The notes under the pieces: model-generated
What the model was told of the DNA's origin: nothing
Database searches by the model: none
What the model saw: the letters and a program-made list of their open reading frames with translations, nothing else
Part shown: piece after piece, positions 9,378 to 19,720 of the stretch
How positions within the stretch are numbered: the first letter of the stretch is position 1
Layout: each line of letters begins with the position of its first letter
Source of the DNA: an uncultured Collinsella sp.
GTDB taxonomy: Bacteria > Actinomycetota > Coriobacteriia > Coriobacteriales > Coriobacteriaceae
Reading direction: 5' to 3'
Length of the DNA stretch: 64,000 nt
Assembly: GCA_937925715.1 (NCBI GenBank)
Contig: CALAMG010000035.1
Span: 8,314-72,313, forward strand
Translations under genes and position numbers: made by a program

Positions 9378-11015
9378 ATGCAACATGTCGATCGGATTAT
9401 CCGCTCCAAGAACGTTTTTACCGCCCAAGGCGGCATCGATACCGCCCGCGAGCTGGCGATTGCCATCGCAGGCGACCGTATCGTCGCAGTCGGTGCGCCC
9501 GATGACGTGATTGCCGCCGCGCCTGCCGCCACGTTGGTTATCGACTACGGCGAGCAGTTTGTCTGCCCCGGTTTCCATGACGCTCATCTGCACTTCTTCC
9601 ATACCTCGGTCGGTTCCTCGCCGTATATGCTCATGGATATGGGCACGTCCGAGGCGGCGCTGGTGCAACATGCGCTCGAGTTTTCCAAGGACCTGCCCGA
9701 TGACGCTTGGGTTGTGACGCAGGGCTGGCGCGACTACCGTTGGGACCCGCCCGAGCATCCTACCAAGGCGTCGCTCGATGCGGCATTCCCCGATCGTCCC
9801 TGCGCTATGTATTCGGGCGACGGGCACACGCTTTGGCTCAACAGCCGCGCACTCGAGGCACTCGGCGTCACGCGCGACAGCGAGCCGCCAGCGGGCGGCA
9901 GCTACGACAAAGATGCAAATGGCGAGCTCACGGGCATTGCTCACGAGGCAGCTGCTATGCAGCTGCTGCCGCGCTGTCTTGAGTGGCTGGGCGAGGACCG
10001 CATCGCGAGCGCTTACGCCGACCAGATGAAGCGTATGGCCGAGCAAGGCATCACCTCAATCTGCGATATGTCGCTCATGCCCATGCCGGGCTGCGATTTT
10101 ATCCGCGACGATGTCTATGACAAGCTGCAGACGGCCGGCAAGCTGGGCATCCGAGCCCATCTGTTCCCCACGCTGCTGGATGACCAGTCGCGTCTAGAAG
10201 AGCTCCAGGTACGTTACGCGAACAACGCGCTGCTTTCGGCGCCGGGCTTTAAGCAGTTCTTCGACGGCGTGTCGAGCGAACACACGGCGTATCTCACCGA
10301 GCCCTATACCAATCCGCGTTTCCCGGGCGACCGAGGCCGTCTGACAGTTCCTGCCGAGCGCATGCGTAAGCTGGTTCTGGCGGCAGCCGAGCGCGGCCAC
10401 ACCGTGCGCATTCACGTTATCGGCGACGGCGCCATACATGCCGCACTCGATATCTTTGAGGAGGCCGCCGAACTGTACGGCCTGCCCCAGCACGGTCATA
10501 ACACACTCGAGCATCTGGAGAACCTCTTGCCCGAGGACATCGACCGCCTGCGCAAGCTTAACGTCGTTGCCTCGAGCCAGCCCTGTCACATTACACTCGA
10601 CCCGGGCGGCCCCGAGCGCGATCTGGGCCTGGAACGCAGCCGCATCATGTGGCCGTTTGCGACCTATAAGCAGCGCGGCATCCGCCAAGCCTTCGGCACC
10701 GATAGCCCCATAACAGCTGTTACCAGCATGAACGTGCTCTATACGGCTATCACGCGCCAAGACCCCAAAAGCCACTGGCCCGAGGGCGGCTGGTTGCCGA
10801 GCGAGCGCATCGATGCAGCAACAGCCCTGCGCAACTACACCCTGGGCAGCGCCTACGCGGCAGGCGACGAGCAAAACCTCGGCAGCCTGGAACCCGGCAA
10901 ATACGCCGACCTGGTAGTCCTGGACCAAAACCCGCTCACCATCGACCCCCAAGAACTCCAAGCTACCAAAGTCCAAGTAACCTACCTAGCCGGCAACCTC
11001 ATCTACGAGCGTTAA
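9378..11015 (+). CDS. YtcJ-like metal-dependent amidohydrolase
   Basis: The protein (about 545 residues) has PGFHDAHLHFF near the N-terminus, RIHVIGDGAIHAALDIFE, NTLEHLENL and FGTDSPITAVTSMN. This is the metal-ligand pattern of the amidohydrolase_3 (YtcJ/ExoIII-like) group. The C-terminus returns to the composite domain with GSLEPGKYADLVVLDQNPL. ATGs at 9366, 9372 and 9378 are all in frame. The last is chosen because GGGG sits six bases upstream. The frame also runs open far upstream through the divergent M20 gene, which is a shadow. Substrate is unknown. Confidence 0.88.
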   Translation: MQHVDRIIRSKNVFTAQGGIDTARELAIAIAGDRIVAVGAPDDVIAAAPAATLVIDYGEQFVCPGFHDAHLHFFHTSVGSSPYMLMDMGTSEAALVQHALEFSKDLPDDAWVVTQGWRDYRWDPPEHPTKASLDAAFPDRPCAMYSGDGHTLWLNSRALEALGVTRDSEPPAGGSYDKDANGELTGIAHEAAAMQLLPRCLEWLGEDRIASAYADQMKRMAEQGITSICDMSLMPMPGCDFIRDDVYDKLQTAGKLGIRAHLFPTLLDDQSRLEELQVRYANNALLSAPGFKQFFDGVSSEHTAYLTEPYTNPRFPGDRGRLTVPAERMRKLVLAAAERGHTVRIHVIGDGAIHAALDIFEEAAELYGLPQHGHNTLEHLENLLPEDIDRLRKLNVVASSQPCHITLDPGGPERDLGLERSRIMWPFATYKQRGIRQAFGTDSPITAVTSMNVLYTAITRQDPKSHWPEGGWLPSERIDAATALRNYTLGSAYAAGDEQNLGSLEPGKYADLVVLDQNPLTIDPQELQATKVQVTYLAGNLIYER

Positions 11016-11033
11016 CCCCGCATCCCGCCCCTC

Positions 11034-11100
11034 AGTTGCGGTGAAATAGTCCCTAAAATCGGCCTTCAAGCCCAAAAACAGGAACTATTTCACCGCAACT
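11034..11100. repeat. Palindromic repeat, family B copy 1
   Basis: The arms AGTTGCGGTGAAATAG (11034-11049) and CTATTTCACCGCAACT (11085-11100) are perfect reverse complements around a 35-base centre. A second copy with diverged arms is at 38232-38298. Confidence 0.85.
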
Positions 11101-11172
11101 TAAAAGAGCGCGTCCCAACAACGTGCCCCTATCTTGTGCATTCCATCCGCATCGCCATTTTGCTGCACTGAC

Positions 11173-11383
11173 TTTTCTGAATGTCGGGCCCGAATTAGTT
11201 AACCTGCCTCCCGTGTGGCTCCGGAGGGGCGGGGCATAAGGTTTATCGCGAGTTCCGCACGAGCCGAAAGCCGCTTAATGTGGCCTTCGTGCGAGCAGGA
11301 CTGCCCGAGCAGGAAACCTTATGCCCCGCCCCTCCGGAGCCACACGGGAGCCACCGCTAAGTTATCCCCCGGCATTCAGAAAA
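11173..11383. repeat. Compound long inverted repeat upstream of groES
   Basis: Two perfect 37-base arms (11208-11244 and 11314-11350, beginning CTCCCGTGTGGCTCC) flank a loop that itself contains a GCACGA/TCGTGC hairpin. Outside the arms, TTTTCTGAATG at about 11173 is mirrored by CATTCAGAAAA ending at about 11383, so the outer boundary is also inverted. No gene lies in the 505 bases between the amidohydrolase and groES. This element and the family B repeat fill most of that gap. Confidence 0.85.
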
Positions 11384-11520
11384 TCTAAGTGCCAAAAAAT
11401 AAGATTTTTTGACTCCGTGTTGTATAACCCGCCATTCGTGGGTACCATTCAACGCGTACGCAAACAAAAAGGGTTAATTCGCGTGGTATAACCGCGCGGC
11501 CCAAAAAGGAGGAGACAAGC

Positions 11521-11814
11521 ATGTCGTCTTTGAAGCCGCTTGCAGATCGTGTTCTGGTCAAGCCCGACGAGGCCGAGCAGAAGACCGCTTCTGGTCTGTA
11601 TATCGCCAGCAACGCTCAGGAGAAGCCGCAGCGCGGCACCATCGTTGCCGTGGGCGCCGGCAAGGTCAACGACAAGGGTGAGCGCATCCCCATGGACGTC
11701 AAGGTCGGTGACGTTGTCATCTACGGTAAGTTCGGTGGCAACGAGGTCAAGGTCGACGGCGAGAAGTATCTGCTGATGCGCGCCGACGACATCTACGCTG
11801 TCGTCGAGGCCTAG
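11521..11814 (+). CDS. groES: Co-chaperonin GroES
   Basis: The 97-residue protein has LKPLADRVLVKPDEAEQKTASG, the mobile loop, VAVGAGKVNDKGERIPMDVKVGD and GEKYLLMRADDIYAVVE, the complete GroES pattern. It caps the GroEL chamber. AAGGAGG lies upstream of the ATG. groEL follows after 96 bases, so the two are an operon. I see no CIRCE (TTAGCACTC-N9-GAGTGCTAA) or HAIR-type box between 11383 and the start, so the heat-shock control is not evident. Confidence 0.97.
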   Translation: MSSLKPLADRVLVKPDEAEQKTASGLYIASNAQEKPQRGTIVAVGAGKVNDKGERIPMDVKVGDVVIYGKFGGNEVKVDGEKYLLMRADDIYAVVEA

Positions 11815-11832
11815 TCTCGTCAGAATCTCTGA

Positions 11833-13548
<1,716 letters not shown>

Positions 13549-13574
13549 GGCCGACAAGGTCTAGAACTCCCACC

Positions 13575-13717
13575 GGGGATCCGGGGGCGTGACGGGGTTT
13601 CTCTCCGGAACGTCCTCGGACATGCAAAGAGGCTCCGCATCGCGCTTCGCGCTGCGGAGCCTCTTTGCGTCCTGCGGAATGTTCCGGAGAGAAACCCCGT
13701 CACGCCCCCGGATCCCC
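13575..13717. repeat. Compound long inverted repeat downstream of groEL
   Basis: Perfect 37-base arms lie at 13575-13611 (starting GGGGATCCGGGGGCGTGACG) and 13681-13717. Between them sits a second strong hairpin, GCAAAGAGGCTCCGC (13624-13638) with GCGGAGCCTCTTTGC (13654-13668). The layout equals that of the element upstream of groES but the sequence is unrelated. It may act as a bidirectional terminator. Confidence 0.9.
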
Positions 13718-13738
13718 TGCGTTTACGGCCTTGAGGTC

Positions 13739-13866
13739 GGCGTGGGCGGAGATCGTGGCTGATGGGGATACGTGTCCCGGTCGCTGTTTCGCGGCTTTGC
13801 CGCGAAAGGCGCGTTACTTTGGCGTGGACGGAGAACGTGGTTATCGCGTTAACTTGTCCCGGTCGC
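13739..13866. repeat. Imperfect 46-base direct repeat with a hairpin between copies
   Basis: Copies at 13739-13784 and 13821-13866 share GGCGTGGRCGGAGA at the left and TTGTCCCGGTCGC or GTGTCCCGGTCGC at the right, with a diverged middle. Between them is the hairpin TTTCGCGG-CTTTG-CCGCGAAA (13787-13807). No coding potential is seen. Confidence 0.75.
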
Positions 13867-13948
13867 ATTTCTGGAGCGTTCCCCCCCGCCATAAATTAGC
13901 CTCAGCATACTTGCACGAATACCCTCTCGTGCTACACTTGCAGTTGCT

Positions 13949-14128
13949 GTTTCAGGGCGGGGTGGAATTCCCCACTGGCGGTAAATTGGGCGGTGCCAAA
14001 GGGGTGCCGTGGCGCAGGCGAGGACCTGCGTCGAGCCGATGAGTCCGCGACCCGTGCGTGTGTTGGTTCGCATGCCGGCTGAACTGGTGAGATCCCAGTA
14101 CCAACGGTTAGAGTCCGGATGAAAGAGG
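13949..14128 (+). promoter_or_regulatory. FMN riboswitch (RFN element)
   Basis: The conserved RFN blocks appear in order: TTTCAGGGCGGGGTGGAATT, CCCCACTGGCGGTAAA, GAGCCGATGAGTCCGCGACCC, AACTGGTGAGATCCCAGTACC and GGTTAGAGTCCGGATGAAAG. The element ends about a dozen bases before the ribU start, so control may be at ribosome access rather than by a distant terminator. High FMN should lower expression of ribU and of the ECF genes cotranscribed with it. Confidence 0.96.
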
Positions 14129-14140
14129 CAGGTGATCTTA

Positions 14141-14731
14141 ATGTCTGAACAGTCGCAGCATATCCATTTTGAGAACACGAATAGGTGGAGCACCAAACAG
14201 CTCGTTACCATGGCGTTAATGTGCGCCTTGGGCGCCCTGTTTATGTACGTCCAGCTGCCCATTCTTCCTTCGGCGCCGTTTTTGACGTACGACCCGTCGC
14301 TGGTACCGGCGATGGTGTGCGGGTTTGCGTATGGTCCTGGCGCCGGCACTGCTGTTGCCGCTATGGCTATCGTTATCCATGCGCTCACCACGGGTGACTG
14401 GGTCGGCGCGCTTATGAACCTGGTTGCCACGCTGGGCTACATTCTGCCTGCGGCTATCGTCTATCAGAAGATGCATACCTATAAGGGTGCCGTGATTGGC
14501 CTGGTGCTCGGCGTTATTGCCGCTACGGCGTTGTCTATGGTCGCAAACCTTACCATTGGCGTATGGTTCTGGTATGGCTCGGTCGATGTGATCGCCCCGC
14601 TCATGATTCCTGCCGTGCTGCCGTTCAACCTTATCAAGACCGTGCTTAACTCGGTGTTGACACTGGCGGTGTATAAAGCGGTCTCCAACCTCATCACGCC
14701 TAAAAAGGACCAGGTCAAAGGCCGCGCATGA
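14141..14731 (+). CDS. ribU: Riboflavin ECF transporter S component
   Basis: The 196-residue membrane protein has about six membrane segments, with STKQLVTMALMCALGALFMYV, LPILPSAPFLTYDPSLVPAMV and GFAYGPGAGTAVA, matching RibU-type S components that bind riboflavin. The FMN riboswitch directly upstream supports the substrate. ATG 14141 is preferred over the GTG at 14132 because of the GAGGCAGG upstream. The stop overlaps the ATG of the ATPase gene (ATGA). Confidence 0.93.
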   Translation: MSEQSQHIHFENTNRWSTKQLVTMALMCALGALFMYVQLPILPSAPFLTYDPSLVPAMVCGFAYGPGAGTAVAAMAIVIHALTTGDWVGALMNLVATLGYILPAAIVYQKMHTYKGAVIGLVLGVIAATALSMVANLTIGVWFWYGSVDVIAPLMIPAVLPFNLIKTVLNSVLTLAVYKAVSNLITPKKDQVKGRA

Positions 14732-16632
14732 TTGAGTGTCGGGGCGTTTCCTTTAGCTATGACGGTGCCGTACCGGCGCTCGACGGCGTCGATCTGAATA
14801 TCGAGGACGGCGAGTTTTTCTGCATCCTCGGTGGCAATGGGTCGGGCAAGTCGACGTTTGCCAAGCATCTGAATGCGCTGTTGCAGCCCGATGCGGGCAC
14901 GGTACGCATCAACGGCATGGATGCGTCCGACCCCGAGCTGGTCTACGACATTCGTTCGACCGCGGGCATGGTATTCCAGAATCCCGACGACCAGCTGGTG
15001 GCAACGCTTGTCGAAGATGACGTTGCGTTTGGTCCCGAAAACCTTGGCGTGCCATCGGCGCAAATTGCGCAGCGCGTACGCGAGGCGCTGAAGGGTGTGG
15101 GCCTGGTGGGCTTTGAGCGCCACGAGACCCATGCGCTTTCGGGCGGCCAAAAGCAGCGCGTGGCGCTTGCCGGCGTGCTCGCCATGGAACCGCGCGTGCT
15201 CATATTGGACGAGGCTTCCTCGATGCTCGATCCGCGTGGACGCAAGGGCCTCATGAAGGCTTGCCGCGCGTTGCACGCTCGCGGCATGACCATCGTGATG
15301 ATTACGCACTTTATGGAGGAGGCTGCCGAGGCCGATCGTGTCGCCGTGTTTCAGACGGGACGAGTTGCCATGCTGGGCACGCCCGATGAGATTCTGACGC
15401 GGGCGAATGAACTCGTTCAGCTCAACCTTGACATGCCAGAGTCGTGCCGTTTGGGCATGGCACTTCGTGCGGAGGGCGTGCCCGTTTGCGCGCAGGTACG
15501 TGAGGCGGATATGGTCGCCGAGATTGCGCAGGCTTATGCCGAGCGAAGTGGGGCAGGCATCGCGGGGCAGTCTTCCGTATCCCAGTCGGAAATCGCTGAC
15601 GGCACTGTTCCGGTAGACAACGAGGGCAACGCGTCGGAGCCCGTCATCGAGCTATCCCATGTTTCGTACAGTTATTCGCTCAGTCCGCGCGAGCGCCGCC
15701 GCTGGCATAAGCGCTCGGCCACTGCGGGCAAATCGAGCAAACAGGCTCTCTGGGGAAACGACCCAAGCAGCCCGTGGGCGCTGCGCGATGTATCGCTGAC
15801 GGTGCGTCGCGGCGAGTTCCTGGGCTTGGCAGGTCATACCGGTTCGGGTAAGTCGACGCTGGTCCAGCATCTCAACGGTTTGATTCGCCCCCAGGAGGGA
15901 TCCGTTCGCGCGCTGGGGCTCGATCTGTCAAACAAGAAAGACGCCGCCGCGGTTAAGGCCAAGGTCGGCGTGGTGTTTCAATATCCTGAGCGTCAGCTGT
16001 TTGCCGAAACCGTGGCGCAGGACGTGGCGTTTGGTCCGCATAACCTTGGCTTGCCGCAAGATGAAGTCGACCGTCGTGTCGAGTCATCGCTCTCACGCGT
16101 GGGCCTCGACCTTTCCACGGTCGGCGACAAGAGTCCCTTTGAGCTTTCGGGCGGTCAGCAACGGCGTGTGGCATTCGCCGGCGTGCTCGCCATGGAGCCC
16201 GAAGTCCTGGTGCTCGATGAGCCCATGGCGGGGCTCGATCCGGCTGCGCGCAGGGATTTCCTTGAGCTTATCGATCGACTTCACCGCGATGGCCTGACCG
16301 TTGTCATGGTTTCGCATAGTATGGATGACCTGGCCAATTGCTGCGACCGTATTGTCGTGATGAACGAGGGCGCGGTGTTTGCCGAGGGCACGCCCGCTCA
16401 GGTTTTTGCGCATGCCGATGAGCTTAAATCAATCGGCTTGGGCGTTCCCGCCGCCCAGCGTATGGCGCTGGCGCTTACGGAGGCGGGCGTGCCGCTGCGC
16501 TTTGACGGCCTCTATACGGTTGAGTCGCTGACAGACGAGTTGGTGGACCTGCTAATCGGTTGCTCGGGCGGTCCTTCTAACGTCGCGGACATTGCTAAAT
16601 TCAAGACGGTCGCGCGAGAGAAGGGCTGCTAA
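14728..16632 (+). CDS. ecfA: Fused double ECF ATPase (EcfA1-EcfA2)
   Basis: The 634-residue protein contains two complete ABC ATPase domains in one chain. Domain 1 has GGNGSGKST, Q-loop FQNPDDQLVATL, LSGGQKQRVALAGVLA and LILDEASSMLDP. Domain 2 has GHTGSGKST, FQYPERQLFAETV, LSGGQQRRVAFAGVLA and LVLDEPMAGLDP. Most organisms encode the two as separate subunits; fused versions are known in some lineages. A linker of about 90 residues joins them. It overlaps ribU by four bases and is followed directly by ecfT. It powers vitamin uptake at the membrane. Confidence 0.93.
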   Translation: MIECRGVSFSYDGAVPALDGVDLNIEDGEFFCILGGNGSGKSTFAKHLNALLQPDAGTVRINGMDASDPELVYDIRSTAGMVFQNPDDQLVATLVEDDVAFGPENLGVPSAQIAQRVREALKGVGLVGFERHETHALSGGQKQRVALAGVLAMEPRVLILDEASSMLDPRGRKGLMKACRALHARGMTIVMITHFMEEAAEADRVAVFQTGRVAMLGTPDEILTRANELVQLNLDMPESCRLGMALRAEGVPVCAQVREADMVAEIAQAYAERSGAGIAGQSSVSQSEIADGTVPVDNEGNASEPVIELSHVSYSYSLSPRERRRWHKRSATAGKSSKQALWGNDPSSPWALRDVSLTVRRGEFLGLAGHTGSGKSTLVQHLNGLIRPQEGSVRALGLDLSNKKDAAAVKAKVGVVFQYPERQLFAETVAQDVAFGPHNLGLPQDEVDRRVESSLSRVGLDLSTVGDKSPFELSGGQQRRVAFAGVLAMEPEVLVLDEPMAGLDPAARRDFLELIDRLHRDGLTVVMVSHSMDDLANCCDRIVVMNEGAVFAEGTPAQVFAHADELKSIGLGVPAAQRMALALTEAGVPLRFDGLYTVESLTDELVDLLIGCSGGPSNVADIAKFKTVAREKGC

Positions 16633-17432
16633 TGGAGGCGTTTTCGTTTGGCAGCTACTATCCCGGCGATAGTGCGATCAACCGCCTGGACCCGCGAACT
16701 AAGTTGCTCTTGGGCTTTGTGTTTCTGATCACGACGCTGACCGTCGGCGGCTTCCGCGGACTGGCCCCTGTCGCAATGTTTGTCGTGCTGATCTATGCCG
16801 TGTCTCGGGTGCCGGTTCGTCGCGTTCTGTCGTCGATGGCGCCGCTGCTGGCAATCGTCGTCGTGGTCGCGGTGCTCAACTTGTTTACCGACCAGAGCGG
16901 GCGCATTCTGTGGCAGCTCGGCTTTTTGCAGATAAGCGAGGGCTCGCTGCATTCCGCCGCCTTTATGGCGTGCCGCCTGACCTTGATGATGGCCGGTATG
17001 AGCGCTATCACGCTCACCACGCCGACGCTCGACCTCACCGCGGGCTTTGAGCGCCTGCTCGCACCGTTTGCGCGTGTGGGACTTCCTGCGCACGAGCTCG
17101 GCATGATCATGGGTATCGCGTTGCGCTTTATGCCGCAGTTTGCCACCGAGATGAAGCAGACGGCGGACGCGCAGGCGAGCCGCGGTGCGCGCGTGACGGG
17201 GGGCCCGCTCGGCGGCGTGCGTATGCTCGGCAGTGTGGCGATTCCGCTGTTCACCGGCGTGTTCCGCCATGCCGAGACGCTGTCTGCTGCCATGGATGCA
17301 CGCTGCTATCACGGCGAGCAGGGCCGCACGCGCCTGCATGCGCTTGCATTTGGCCGCGGCGATGCGTTGGCGGCGGTGGTGACGGCGTTGCTGCTCATCT
17401 GCGTCATCGTCATCAATCTTCAACTTGTTTAG
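16632..17432 (+). CDS. ecfT: ECF transporter T component
   Basis: The 266-residue membrane protein starts with SFGSYYPGDSAINRLDPRTKLLL, a typical EcfT opening. It has four or five membrane segments and carries the two cytoplasmic coupling motifs QASRGARVTGG and AAMDARCYHG, which bind the ATPases. The start abuts the ATPase stop with a one-base overlap. Together with ribU and the fused ATPase it completes an ECF importer under FMN control. Confidence 0.92.
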   Translation: MEAFSFGSYYPGDSAINRLDPRTKLLLGFVFLITTLTVGGFRGLAPVAMFVVLIYAVSRVPVRRVLSSMAPLLAIVVVVAVLNLFTDQSGRILWQLGFLQISEGSLHSAAFMACRLTLMMAGMSAITLTTPTLDLTAGFERLLAPFARVGLPAHELGMIMGIALRFMPQFATEMKQTADAQASRGARVTGGPLGGVRMLGSVAIPLFTGVFRHAETLSAAMDARCYHGEQGRTRLHALAFGRGDALAAVVTALLLICVIVINLQLV

Positions 17433-17462
17433 GCGCGATTCGAGCGCAAGAAAGGGGTCCCT

Positions 17463-17909
17463 ATGACCGACAACGACCGCACGGCTCAGCTTGAGCGCGC
17501 CTGTTCGTATCTCAGGCGCATTCCGGCGTGGTATCTGGCCACGACCGATGTGGCCGACGGGCATCAGCCTCGCGTGAGGCCGTTTTCGTTTGCCATGGTC
17601 GATGACGGTAAGTTGTGGTTTTGCACGTCGCGCGACAAGGATGTGTGGGCGGAGCTGAGCGCGAATCCCAAGTTTGAGCTCTCGGGCTGGAAGCCGGGGG
17701 AATGTTGGATCGTATTGACCGGCGAAGCCGCACTTGAGGACGACGCAGTTGCGAGCGACAAGGTGCGTCAAGCGGGTTTTAAGCACATGGTGGGCATTGG
17801 CGAGGAACACGAGAGTGCCAACGACGGCCGCCTTGCTTTCTTTTCGGTCCGCAACATTGCTGCGCGCTTCTGTGATATCGACGGCAGCGAGGAGCGCCTG
17901 GAGCTCTAG
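17463..17909 (+). CDS. Pyridoxamine 5'-phosphate oxidase-fold protein
   Basis: The 148-residue protein has the split-barrel pattern ERACSYLRRIPAWYLATTDVADGHQPRVRPFSFAMVDDGKLWFCTSRDKDVWAEL, seen in small PPOX-family flavin- or F420-binding proteins. It lies 30 bases after ecfT with AAAGGGG upstream and may ride on the FMN-controlled transcript. A close paralogue follows. A flavin-dependent role would fit, but the substrate is unknown. Confidence 0.82.
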   Translation: MTDNDRTAQLERACSYLRRIPAWYLATTDVADGHQPRVRPFSFAMVDDGKLWFCTSRDKDVWAELSANPKFELSGWKPGECWIVLTGEAALEDDAVASDKVRQAGFKHMVGIGEEHESANDGRLAFFSVRNIAARFCDIDGSEERLEL

Positions 17910-17953
17910 CTCGCACAAACCAGGTTCCCAAACTAGCTAGTACAGGAGGAAAC

Positions 17954-18364
17954 GTGGACGGATTGAATACGGTTTTGGAGTATCTGACGTCGGTGCCGGC
18001 GTGGTATCTGGCGACGAGCGTGGATGGGCAGCCGCATGTGCGTCCGTTCTCGTTTGCTCAGATTCAGGACGGTAAGCTGTGGTTTGTGACGGCGCGCACC
18101 AAAGACGTGTGGCAAGAGCTGCTGCAAAATCAGCGCTTTGAGGCCACGAGTTGGTGGCCGGGCCATGGCTGGCTCATCTTGCGCGGGCGTGCCGGCTTGG
18201 ATGACCGGGCTTTAGACGAAATGCGCGAAGCCGGGTGGAAGCATCTAGAGCACCTGGGCGAGCACTATGAGGGGCCTAACGACCCCACGCTCGTCTTCTT
18301 TAGCGTCGAGGATCCCGAGGCTTTTATCTGCAATCACGACGAATGGGTGCCGGTCGAGCTCTAG
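17954..18364 (+). CDS. Pyridoxamine 5'-phosphate oxidase-fold protein (paralogue)
   Basis: The 136-residue protein is a clear paralogue of the previous gene: LTSVPAWYLATSVDGQPHVRPFSFAQIQDGKLWFVTARTKDVW aligns with it almost without gaps, and both end in GPND/SAND plus a VFFSV or AFFSV strand. The start is GTG at 17954 with AGGAGG upstream. It is the last gene before a strong hairpin. The pair looks like an old tandem duplication. Confidence 0.82.
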   Translation: MDGLNTVLEYLTSVPAWYLATSVDGQPHVRPFSFAQIQDGKLWFVTARTKDVWQELLQNQRFEATSWWPGHGWLILRGRAGLDDRALDEMREAGWKHLEHLGEHYEGPNDPTLVFFSVEDPEAFICNHDEWVPVEL

Positions 18365-18402
18365 CCAGCTGGCGCATCCTAACAACTTGGTTTTCGCATG
18401 GG

Positions 18403-18455
18403 CGGGCCCCGTATTGCCCGGCGCCGTTAGGAGCGCCGGTCAATACGGGGCCCGC
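18403..18455. terminator. Long hairpin terminator after the PPOX genes
   Basis: Outer arms GCGGGCCCCGTATTG and CAATACGGGGCCCGC enclose inner arms CCGGCGC and GCGCCGG. No strong T tract follows, so it may work by structure or in both directions. Confidence 0.65.
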
Positions 18456-18499
18456 TCCATTTGTCAATTCCTTCAAGCGAATGTGTCGGGAATGTTTCA

Positions 18500-18536
18500 A
18501 TGCATGAATATGCAAGCCATTTACGTATTCATGCAT
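18500..18536. promoter_or_regulatory. Probable ArgR operator upstream of argC
   Basis: A perfect inverted repeat ATGCATGAATA (18500-18510) and TATTCATGCAT (18526-18536) lies 86 bases before argC. Each half contains the TGAATA/TATTCA core of ARG boxes, so it probably binds ArgR and couples the operon to arginine. argR is not in this window. Confidence 0.7.
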
Positions 18537-18621
18537 CTTTTGGTGCTAAAGTTTCAACCCACTTCATAACGACCGCTGCGAAATGCGCATCGGTGCATAA
18601 ATCGCAGACAAGGAGTCTGAT

Positions 18622-19692
18622 ATGTCTTTGAAGGTTGGAATCGTCGGCGCGGCTGGATATGCCGGAGCCGAGCTCATTCGCCTCGTGCTCGGCCATCCCG
18701 AGTTTGAACTTGTTGCCATTACGTCCAACGCCGATGCCGGCCAGCCGCTGTCCGCGGTGTATCCGAGCTTTGCTGGCGTGAGCGATCTGGTTTTCACCAC
18801 GCATGACGCCCCCGAGCTTAAGAGCTGCGATGCGGTTTTTCTTGCCGTGCCGCACACGGCTGCCATGGCACAGGTGCCCGCGCTGCTTGCATCGGGCGTC
18901 TCCTGCTTTGATCTTTCGGCCGACTACCGCCTGAACGACGCGTCCGTCTTTGAGACGTGGTATGCCGCCGAGCATACGAGCCCCGAGCTGCTCAAGACCC
19001 GTGCCTTTGGCCTGCCCGAGCTATTCTGCCGGGACTTGGAGACCGCCGCATCCGACCATGCCGACGGCAAACCCGTGCTGGTCGCCTGCGCCGGTTGCTA
19101 TCCCACCGCAACGAGCCTTGCCGCCGCGCCCGCCGTGCGCGCTGGCTGGGTTGCCCAGAGCGGCCCCGTGATCGTTGATGCCATCAGCGGTGTGACGGGT
19201 GCCGGCAAGTCCTGCAACGCTCGTACGCATTTTTGCAGCGCCGACGAGAACTTGGAGGCCTATGGCGTAGGCAAGCATCGTCATACGCCCGAGATTGAGC
19301 AAATCCTTGGCCTGACCGATCGCGTCGTCTTCACCCCGCATCTGGCACCGCTCAAGCGCGGTCTGCTCTCCACGGTGACGCTGCCGCTCACGCCGCAGGC
19401 CATCGACTCCCTGGCTCTTGAGGATGTCGTCGACTATTACAAGCAGTTTTACGCTGGACGCACCTTTGTGCGCGTGCTCGATGCCGGCCAGCAGCCCAAG
19501 ACGGCTTCGGTCGTCGGCACCAACGCCGCCCAGATTGGCCTTGCGTTCAACAAGCGCGCGGGCGTGCTGGTGGCGACGGGCGCCATCGACAATCTGTGCA
19601 AGGGCGCTGCGGGCCAAGCGGTCCAGTGCGCCAATATCGTCTTTGGCTTTGACGAGCGACGAGGCTTGCCCACAGTGGCGTGCCCGGTGTAG
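18622..19692 (+). CDS. argC: N-acetyl-gamma-glutamyl-phosphate reductase
   Basis: The 356-residue protein has KVGIVGAAGYAGAELIRLVLGHPE for NADP binding, the catalytic cysteine in ACAGCYPTATSLA, and SGVTGAGKS and HRHTPEIEQIL. It reduces N-acetylglutamyl phosphate to the semialdehyde, step three of arginine synthesis. AAGGAG sits before the ATG. A long hairpin with a T tract separates it from argJ. Confidence 0.97.
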   Translation: MSLKVGIVGAAGYAGAELIRLVLGHPEFELVAITSNADAGQPLSAVYPSFAGVSDLVFTTHDAPELKSCDAVFLAVPHTAAMAQVPALLASGVSCFDLSADYRLNDASVFETWYAAEHTSPELLKTRAFGLPELFCRDLETAASDHADGKPVLVACAGCYPTATSLAAAPAVRAGWVAQSGPVIVDAISGVTGAGKSCNARTHFCSADENLEAYGVGKHRHTPEIEQILGLTDRVVFTPHLAPLKRGLLSTVTLPLTPQAIDSLALEDVVDYYKQFYAGRTFVRVLDAGQQPKTASVVGTNAAQIGLAFNKRAGVLVATGAIDNLCKGAAGQAVQCANIVFGFDERRGLPTVACPV

Positions 19693-19720
19693 CACATTCG
19701 ATTGTTAACGATTTGGTAGT

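Noticed and set aside
14132..14140. GTG at 14132 as the ribU start
   Set aside because: It falls inside the sequence expected to serve as ribosome-binding site for ATG 14141, which gives the family-length protein.
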